Positions 56,301-64,000 of a DNA stretch of 64,000 bases are shown here, piece after piece; position 1 is the first letter of the stretch, and each line of letters opens with the position of its first letter. A program made the position numbers and the translations under genes. The notes beneath the pieces are model-generated. The model made no database searches. It was not told the DNA's origin and saw only the letters and a list, made by a program, of their open reading frames with translations. The DNA is from Adenophora triphylla var. japonica (lineage: Eukaryota; Streptophyta; Magnoliopsida; Asterales; Campanulaceae). The stretch covers positions 124,001 through 188,000 of the forward strand of contig JAFEMH010002513.1 in NCBI GenBank assembly GCA_022495995.1, read 5' to 3'.

Positions 56301-58612
56301 CTTCACAACTTGAGTATTTTGTGCACCGCCGACTCTCGAAGCTAATTTTTTTGGCGTTGCTTGGACTTCCCTCAATAAGGAGCAAAGGTGACGGCTAAAC
56401 AGGGTTTCAAAACATGCCGATCTTGAAATGAAAGGATATTGTTTGGTGAGGGTAAGGTAATGGCTTTCCTATGGGTGAAAGGCTTCAACCGCAATCCCTA
56501 CCGGATGACCTAAACGAGATTAAGGCTTAATTGCTTGCTTAAGCTTAATTGAGGAAGATTCATGCAAATTCATTGAGCAACGAGATGATGAGGATGATGA
56601 AAGAGATGTGAGCATATGAGATGCAAGATGGGGAATTGGTAAGCCCCAAGAAGGATATCAATTGATTTTCTCACTCTGATTAATTTAAACATGAGTCACT
56701 TCAAAGCATTAGTGGTTGAGCAGCACAAGTGATCATTTGGAATAAGACCATTTCAATTGAGTGTAATGTAGGTGTGCTAGTGATGTCTCGAGTCTAGCAA
56801 GAAGAGAAGCAAAGATTTTTTTATTATTGCAAAGCAAAAAAATTGGTCCAAAGTGGACTTGACAGACTCATGTCCGACAGCGGACATTCTAGATCCTACG
56901 AGGACTGATTGACTGCATCAACATTGGATGGGCGAGAAACTCCAGACGGGCTCGCCACCACATTCTCTGCACCAGACATCTCGAATTCTGTGTCAGATGA
57001 AGATCACTCGGGCACTTGGACTGCTTCCGCCTTGGGGATATGGACCAATGAGCGCCGGGAACGAGAGCGCACACCCAACTTGCCGTAGCTGTAGAGGCGA
57101 AGGGGTGATTTGTAAGGTGGCGGAGGAGAGAACCTCGAGATTGTATGGGAGAGGGAGGACGGAAGGAGATGGACCCATGCAACATCCTTTTATTTTTTTT
57201 TATTTTATTATTTTTTTTTTGTTTTTTTATATATATTTTTTAAAAAAAATCCTAAGAATGGTTGGAAAAGGGGGACACCTTTTTCGCATTCTACACTATT
57301 CCTGGACTAGTGGGTTCCGCCGATATTGCACTCCCGGGACGGACAATCCCGACAGAGGTCATATAGGGCACGTGGAACCCACCAACCGAAAGGGAGAACG
57401 AACCTATGGGCATACGAGCCAAAACAGGTCAAACTCGGGATTTTCAAAACCAAGTCCAAGTCAACGTCTAAACTCGGGAGGAGAGAGGGTCGAGCGTACG
57501 TTTGAACGTACGAGACCGCAATTTGGAGGTAAAACCCTCGAAGAATTGGGCATGACCTCTCCTCTTTTCGAGTTGAAAATCTGGCATGGCCTCTCGTCGC
57601 TTAGCGGCGAAATTTCGGCATAACTCTCGTTAGTATGCGTTAAGAATTCGACATGGTCCCGCGTTGACACATGTCGAGAACGCGTCATGGCTTCTCACGA
57701 AGCCAAGCCGAGAAATCGATATGTACCTACGTCGAGACACGTAGAGATCCTAACGTGTACTTTACGTTTGAATTATGTCATGATTCCGACACGAAGAGGG
57801 AGAGTATGCCAAGATTGACGAAGCATGACTCGGACTTTGTGAAAAAATTTTGAAAAACCGAGTTTGGAAATGTTTTGAAAAGTATTGGCCAAAAACCAAC
57901 CGGTCACGGTAGAAAGTGTGTCACGGACAAGTGTTGGCTGACTCACTGGCTAGGAGGACTTTAGGCGCTCAAACGTCAGCGAAACACGTCGCTTTCCGCG
58001 ATGCCGTCCGTACACTCCCGGGTTCTAACTCTATGTGCGGGTAGAGTGCGAGTAGTGTGAAGGTATCTTCTAGGAAAATATTTTTTTGCTTTTTGCTTTT
58101 TTTTTTTTTGTAAAAAAAGATCTTCTTTTTTTTTTCTTTCTTTGTTTTTATATATATTTTTATTTATTTGAAAAAGGGGGTGAAATGGAGAATAACACAC
58201 ACACCCCACAGAGCACAATAATCAATGATCAATAATTTGATCATGGGGACTGCCCCACAATCACAAACTGCGCCAGGAACAAATCCTGCAAATTGACCAC
58301 TTATGTCGCGTGACACAGGACTAATGAGGTCAAATGTGTCGCGTGACATAAGTGGTCACATCATAATCTGAACAATAAACTGGGACCAGCCCCAGCCCCC
58401 AAGCACAGCACGATAGCTCAAGCCCCAAGCACCTAATGCAATAAATCAGGAAGCAAGGACGGGGAGGGAATAAAGCAAAGCAATAAATGCATTTATGCAC
58501 ATATAATGTCACACAACAAAGCACACATATATGAATGAAGTGAATGTTGAACAATCACGAAAGTTTGACCCACTTTTGAAAATAGGTTTCAAGTCCCCAG
58601 CGGAGTCGCCAC
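56301..58612. other. LARD 3' interior and pre-LTR segment
   Basis: No gene recognised. It contains T homopolymers (57190-57240, 58080-58160), the dyad TGTCCGACAGCGGACA (56871-56886), a long hairpin (58295-58357) and, next to the LTR, AAGTCCCCAGCGGAGTCGCC (58591-58610). Purine content there is low for a polypurine tract. Confidence 0.5.
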
Positions 58613-60609
58613 TGAATGAACGCTCGCCGAAAAAATGTTGTAAGATAAAATATGATTTTATCTTTGGGAGTCGCCACGCCGTTTTTAAAGGAAAACATTG
58701 AAAAACCTTTTTTTAAGAGAAAAATGGGTTCGGGGGTCAGGTTACGTGTTTGGAAGAACTTGAGAGTTCACCCAACACGCCTCGTCCGTAGACGAGTCTT
58801 TCTATGTTCAACAATCAAAACATTCAAAAGTGTGTGCAATTTATGTGTGACGAAATATGTAATAAAATGCGTATTAATGCCTTGCGTTATTAATCCAAAT
58901 GAAGGATTACAACTTGTGAGCCTTTTACTGTGGGAGGCCACATCCCTCTTACAATTAATGAAATTGAATTACAAGGAAGTGGGTTGAGACAGTCTGTCCA
59001 GGGACTTTGGATGTCGTCCGACACAGGACTTCCTCTGTAGAGGGATGTCGAACGACACAGGACATCCTTGGTCAGATTGCCTCTACAATGGGGGTGGATA
59101 TGCCACCAATACAATTCCAAGGCTAAGAAGCTAACTAGAATAGTGAAGAGACTGAGATAAAGAGTATTATGGGAAGATCATGGGGTTTCAGTGACCCAAT
59201 GTGAATGACCACATTTCTTGCGTCACAAATAAAGAACCCTCACTTCCTAACTCAAGCAACGATAATAACAAATGAGTATTATGGGAGGATCATATGGCAT
59301 TGATGGCCAAATATGAATGACCACACATTTTGGGTCATAATGAAGGCCATCACCTCCTAACTCAAAAGAAGATGATCAAAATGACATCAACGATTATCAA
59401 CAACAGATTCAGCCACAAGATAACTGAGATCGATACAATTACTTCAAACGAGTGTGGATATTGAGAATCCACACTCCGCTTAGAGCATTCAGTAACATGA
59501 ATAACTGAAAGTGCAATATCATGAGAATGGATACAATATTCAGAGACTAATCAAAACGTGTTCAATCACATCCGAAGTTAAACTGCAAATCCCAGCATAG
59601 CAATAACAACAGGAAATGAAAATAGAAAGAGAGAATGGAATAGGAACGTTACCCTCGTAGATCCACACCTCCCTATACCCCGTCGGTATAGGGAGTCTTC
59701 AATCGGCTCTGGGGCGGCGACTGGAAACGAGGACTTCTCAGCTTGAAGCTGTTAGGGGCGACGCCGTGGCTGTGATTGACGCCGTTAGGGAGTGATGTTG
59801 GTGCATGGCTCAAGCTGTTGAACAGAGGAGAACGGCGGTGGTGGACGGTTTTGAACCGTTTAGAGAGAGAGCTGTGAGCTTTGCGGGTCGTATTCTGAGT
59901 ACAGAGAGAGGACGGTGGTTAACGATTAGAGAGAACACCGTTTAGGGTGATGAACCGAGGCTTGGCCGGAGAGAATAGGGACGGTGGAGATGAGAGAGCT
60001 CCGGTGATGGGTGTTTGGAAGGAGCGGTTGTTGGTGGCTTGGGTAACCGGTGAGCGAGTTCAGCAGTGACGGTGGTTGACGGCTTAGAACGGGAAGCGAT
60101 TGGGAAGGGGAGCACCCTGTTATTGGTGAAGAAGGAGACCGGTGAGGGACGGTGGTCGCCGGTGGATTGCGAGCTTGGTGGTCGCCGGTGATGGCGAGGA
60201 AGAACACCGATTATGATGATCGGAGAAGAAGACCGGTGAGGAGGCCTCTGCGATTGTTGTTGTTGTTGAGGGAAGAAGACCCGATTGGGGAGAGGAGTCC
60301 CTCTGTAATCTCCGTTTAGTGAGAGAAATATATGAGAGAGAGAGAGTTGCTTTTGCTTAGGGAGAAAGAAACTGTGACTCCCCTTTTTTTTGTCGTCTCT
60401 CCCCCCTCTTTTACAAATGGGATATTATCCCTATTTATTATTGTTTTGGAATGAATTTGGGTGTCGTATGACACCGGTCATTTTCAGACAAAATGGGCCG
60501 AAGTGAATAAGGCCCAAAACTAATTAATAAAAATAATGAGCCCAAAATTAAATGAGCCCAAAAAAAGAAAGCATACCCAAAAACACGAGTTCGGGTCGGG
60601 GTACTCACA
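58613..60609 (+). repeat. LARD 3' LTR
   Basis: Matches 49176-51173 throughout, including the dyads (shifted by about 9,437 bases). CCTTG follows. Confidence 0.9.
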
Positions 60610-60800
60610 CCTTGTGGGAACGGGCTTTAAATAAAATGTGTCGTGTGAGAACGGGCTTTTGAGATAGAATGTGAATGATATGTGCCATTATTCTTCATTG
60701 TAGCGTTTATTACTACTATGTCTTGCATTGGAGTTTATTGACATACCTTTGCTGTGTTTACCTGTAGGATGAGGCGCCTTTGTCGGGAAAGGCCTAGAAG
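60610..60800. other. host flank sharing the LARD repeat motif
   Basis: GGGAACGGGCTTTAAATA and GTGAGAACGGGCTTTTGAGA resemble the 53691-54010 cluster, and TTTACCTGTAGGATGAGG resembles 53490-53508. The LARD therefore inserted into a related sequence. Confidence 0.6.
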
Positions 60801-61177
60801 ATGAAGACGCGGGGGTCTATTGAGACCTTGGTGGAGGTTTGGAGGAGCATGCCAGATAGCCCCTGGGAAGGGAGACCTAGTCCTCGGAGACTAGTTATTG
60901 ATTTGGGGCTGAACGTGATTGTGGAGAACTTAGCCGGAGTAGCCTCGACTTAGAAAAACAAGGGCATTTTTCTAGCTTTGTCTGAGTTTTGGTAGGATAC
61001 CACACATTCATTCCATCTCGGTTGGGGGGAGGTGACGGTGACTCCCACAAATTATGCTGCTATCACCGGTCTTTCCTTTAAGGGGGAGTCGGTGAAGTGG
61101 AGGGACCGTATGTCTGATGAGCGCTTGATTGAGCTGCTGGGACTTGAGCCTACGCCTCGTAAGGGTTTGGGCATGTT
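60801..61177 (+). pseudogene. plant mobile domain (PMD) protein fragment
   Basis: One frame from ATG 60801 reads through two TAG codons (60951-60953 and 60993-60995), both consistent with CAG to TAG changes. Recognisable PMD pattern: FLALSEFW then THSFHLGWGEVTVTPTNYAA, ITGLSFKGESVKW and LIELLGLEPTP. The aminotransferase-like PMD is found in plant transposable elements and in MAIN/MAIL silencing proteins. It is cut at Gly-Met-Phe by the start of the next LTR. Only the first part of the domain is present. Confidence 0.72.
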
Positions 61178-62495
61178 TGTAAGTACCCAATCTGGATCGC
61201 TCCCTATCCGACACACGGGAAACACAGCGGACTCACACAAACGTGATCCCGAAAACCTGTAACCTTCAAAAACCCCAAAACTACCAACCAAACCAAGGTA
61301 GAACCCTTCCGAGATAAAATAATACAAAAGGATTTTTTGGGAATTACGAAAAAATAGCCAGCCTGCATAATGGTCTGCGCGAACCATTTTGTACCCAGAC
61401 ATCATAATTGCAAAATTCTCTTAAAGTCCACGAGATTCCCTTAAATCCTGGAAAACCAAAAATTTGGTTTTCCAAGAAGAAGCCGCGCAGACCATTTTGC
61501 AGTTTTCCAAGGCCTATAAAAAGAGGGCTCCCCCTCTCATTTTCTTCACACCTCCATTCTCTCCTCTCTCCCCCAAGCCTTCAGGCTCCCCTCTAAGTCC
61601 TTTCGAGGCACTCCCAATCCCTTTCGATTTCTTCTGGGGCCTTTCGAGCCCTTTTGAGGCGCTCCGAAGCGCTCCCGAGACGCTCCCGAGCCGCCTCGAG
61701 GCCCTCCCGAGGCATCCCGAAATCCTGTCGGTCCATCCTGAGCCATTCTGGTCCATCCCGACGCACGCCGAACCTCTTTCCGAGCACAACCAACAATCCC
61801 GAGGGATCCCGACGCACGCCGAACCTCTGCCCGAGTACAACCAACAAACCCGACGCATGCCGAACCTCTGCCTGAGTACAACCAGCAAACCCGACGCATA
61901 TCGAACCTCTGCCCGAGTACAATCAACAATCCCGAGGCACGTCGAACCTCTGCCCGAGCACACACAGCAATCCCGAGGCACGCCGAACCTCTGCCCGAGG
62001 ACGCACCTAGCACTCCCGAGGCATGCTGAAGCTCTGTCCGCAGACACCAGTACATCCCGAAGCAATCCCGGTCCATCTCGGAGCAATATTCATACTCAAA
62101 CACTATTCCCAAGCGGAAGATAGACACGAACCAACATTGGTAAGGCCTCCTTCCAACACTATTTCAATTCATTTCAATACATAGAATACAATGTAGACAT
62201 CATATTCAGCATGCATTTTTAAAAGCGCACACACACAACTTTTAAAGAAAGAGGGGTATCTAAAGACTCGTGTATACGAGGCGACTCGGGTGAGCTCTGC
62301 TATTCTCTTCCCGAGGCGTAACCCGACCTCCGAACTCAAAATCTCATCACGCAACAACTTTTTTTTAAACAAACCCTTTTTTCAATGTTTTGGGCTATAT
62401 CAAAACGGCGTGGCGACTCCTCCAAACAAACGCAGCGACACCTCTCGATGAATGCGAGATGTCGGGGCCCGCGCATGCTGATTCGGGTAATTTCA
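61178..62495 (+). repeat. 5' LTR of a Tat/Ogre-like gypsy element
   Basis: Begins TGTAAGTACCC inside the PMD frame and ends GGGTAATTTCA directly before a primer-binding-like site. It has a TATA box (CCTATAAAAAGAGG, about 61513-61526) preceded by a strong hairpin. Seven units of about 42 bases (CCGAACCTCTGCCCGAG core, 61755-62040) follow. The start is an estimate because no target duplication is visible. Confidence 0.68.
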
Positions 62496-62515
62496 GTTGG
62501 CGACTCCGCTGGGGA
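62496..62515 (+). promoter_or_regulatory. putative primer-binding site
   Basis: GTTGGCGACTCCGCTGGGGA immediately follows the LTR end, the position and style of a tRNA-primed site in Tat-type gypsy elements. The tRNA was not identified here. Confidence 0.6.
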
Positions 62516-63773
62516 TATTTGTTTTAAAAAAACTTTTCAACATAAAAAAAGATTTTTAAAAAACAATGATGAGGGTCAAACTTTGATTTTACCCCTTTCT
62601 TTAACTGTTGTGTGTGTGTGCATGTGCTTACTTTTTATTTACAAAAAAAATAAAAATACAAAAAAAAATGCATCATAATACATCTGTGTACATACATTTA
62701 AAAATTCTGCAAAAAAATTTATGTTTTACTCAGAAAAAAAAACAGAATTTTAGTGACCGCACACTACGCGCACTCTTATCCTGTACACTGCACACTACAA
62801 CCCTAAACCCGGAGTGGTCTCAGTTGCAGTTCGATTGGTCTTCCTGAAGCCTTTCGGACGCGCACGGGATCATTCCAAACATCCCATCCTAGCCAGTGTC
62901 AACCATGCACGCTTGTGTCACACTCTGTCCAGACTCGGTTGGTTTTTACCCAGTCTATGTCATAAAGCTTGGATACATATCCCATCCTAGCCAGTGTCAA
63001 TCATGCTAAAGTCTTGACCTGATCTTGATTTCCAAAGCTACACCCAGACAATGCTCCGTCCCGGATATACATCCACGCCCATATGACACCATGTCATCAA
63101 GCCTTAATACGTCAGCCATGATAATATGACCAAACCAACACCTAACGTCACAGATCCCTTACGCAAGCAAGGTAAAGAGAGGTCATGCCGAACTCTCGAC
63201 TCGATCTTGACTCAGGTGCCAGCTCGGCTCACTATTCACATGACTGATGCATTAAAACGAACATGACAGGCTCGGTCCTTAGGATCGATTTTTCTTTTGG
63301 CCGGTGGAAACCGCTTGCCCTCTAGGACCGGGCTGTCCACCCCGGGATGTCGAAATATAGGTGCAAAATGAGGGGCTTATAGCCGCACTGATGGTCTCCA
63401 CTGACCCAGGATCTAGCATTGTTGTGAAAAAGAAGAGCAATCTTTTCCAACCAACTTAGGATTCTGAGAAAACACGTTTTAAGTAATTAAAACAACAAAA
63501 AAAAGCATAAATAAAAAAAAGGAAACTGCATGACATGAGCTTTCCCCCTTTATCCAAAAAAAGGCATTTCCATGTCTAAACCTTACCCGTCACCCCCTCC
63601 AGAAAACCGAGAGTGATTGAGAGATACCCGGGAACCGTCCTCCCAGTGTCAAAGCCGCAAGGTCCGACAGCCTTTCCAATACAGCCACCAGAGCAGCCCC
63701 TCACTCCCCTATGGCAAGGTCGACAGATAACAACGAGGGAAACGGAATCCTGCCCCCGAGAAATTTCCCAACA
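62516..63773 (+). other. Tat-like element leader
   Basis: Untranslated leader. CATCCCATCCTAGCCAGTGT is present twice (62880 and 62980). Poly-A-rich tracts lie at 62525-62740 and 63490-63560. No open gene. Confidence 0.55.
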
Positions 63774-64000
63774 ATGGAAGAGGTTTGGCAAGCTGTCATG
63801 GCTCTCGAGAAACGCTAAGGCAAACAACAGGCTTGGATCGAAGGTGCCATGCATCATTTCGGAACACTAGCCACCCCCCAGCCACCTGGGGCTCCCGAAG
63901 ACATACCCGCTCCCACAGCTCCCAACGTCTCTCATTGTCCCCCGGGATGCAATCATACGCCTCTGTACGAGCCCCGCAGCTACGGCATGAAGCCACAAGG
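63774..64000 (+). pseudogene. Tat-like gag N-terminus, runs off the window
   Basis: The ATG at 63774 begins MEEVWQAVMALEKR, then TAA (63816-63818, consistent with CAA to TAA), then the same frame continues GKQQAWIEGAMHHFGTLATP and a proline-rich stretch to the window edge. Length and proline content fit a gypsy gag start. The assignment depends on the preceding LTR and primer site. Confidence 0.5.

Larger units (their letters stand above)
49176..60609 (+). mobile_element. large non-autonomous LTR retrotransposon (LARD)
   Basis: Two LTRs of about 2 kb (49176-51173 and 58613-60609) that I count to differ at roughly twenty positions. They start TGAATGAACG and end ACTCACA, and the element is flanked by CCTTG (49171-49175 and 60610-60614). 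The 7.4-kb interior shows no gag, protease, RT, RNase H or integrase motif in any frame I could read, only tandem arrays and hairpin-rich sequence. Intact ends, a clean duplication and similar LTRs mean it moved fairly recently, using enzymes from another element. The strand is inferred from AGTCCCCAGCGGAGTCGCCA before the right LTR, which resembles the 3' end of Tat-type gypsy elements. Confidence 0.88.

Noticed and set aside
56928..57623. 231-codon plus frame in the LARD interior
   Set aside because: Crosses a T homopolymer and matches nothing known; no supporting motif.
61514..62127. Two minus-strand frames of about 190 codons
   Set aside because: Products of the 42-bp tandem units in an LTR; overlapping frames are equally open.

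Overview
The window is nuclear DNA of a flowering plant, probably a eudicot. The evidence is Ty1/copia and Ty3/gypsy LTR retrotransposons, CACTA, hAT and Stowaway elements, RTE-type LINE tails, GT-AG exons of a plant K+ efflux antiporter (KEA4/5/6 type), and a captured root-hair bHLH (RHD6/RSL1 type). I found no intact host gene, no tRNA or rRNA and no CRISPR. Almost everything is transposable-element sequence in a nested, decaying arrangement.

Layout. 1-1897: three tandem copies of an internally deleted hAT element (N-terminus of the transposase joined to its C-terminal dimerisation region), with a fourth copy at 11160-11703. 1898-5514: a 5'-truncated copia element with its 3' LTR. 5772-30621: eleven recognisable exon blocks of a dead KEA gene on the + strand. 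They are spread by insertions: a 1,055-bp foldback element inside one exon, five Stowaway MITEs, an eIF6 gene fragment, an hAT copy, an RTE LINE tail and a 16.2-kb copia array. That array (12394-28633) has three LTRs and two internal regions inside one TTACT target duplication, and its second copy carries a 4.5-kb CACTA element (19162-23679).

30678-41371: the left end and genes of a larger CACTA element. They comprise TIR, palindromic subterminal repeats, a duplicated leader exon, a captured RSL-type bHLH on the minus strand, a decayed Tnp2/DUF4218/DUF4216 transposase hit by a LINE, an Athila-like ORF1 in direct repeats, and a second transposase gene (Transposase_24 type). 41372-48199 holds a SIRE-like copia LTR, a gypsy scrap, a SIRE-like gag-protease-integrase fragment and an opposing CACTA terminus.

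49176-60609: a complete 11.4-kb LTR element with 2-kb LTRs and CCTTG target duplication but no recognisable gag or pol. Its interior is tandem arrays built on GGGAGTCACCC, GAGAACGGGCT and hairpin motifs, so it looks like a large non-autonomous retrotransposon (LARD). It sits in sequence that shares its repeats and contains a plant-mobile-domain (PMD) reading frame. 61178-64000: 5' LTR, primer-binding-like site, leader and gag start of a Tat/Ogre-like gypsy element running off the window.

The best leads are the captured bHLH, the repeat-built LARD and its PMD-bearing relative, the paired ~168-bp arrays in the small CACTA, and the mutational record in the KEA pseudogene. All family calls come from reading motifs by eye; no database search was run.
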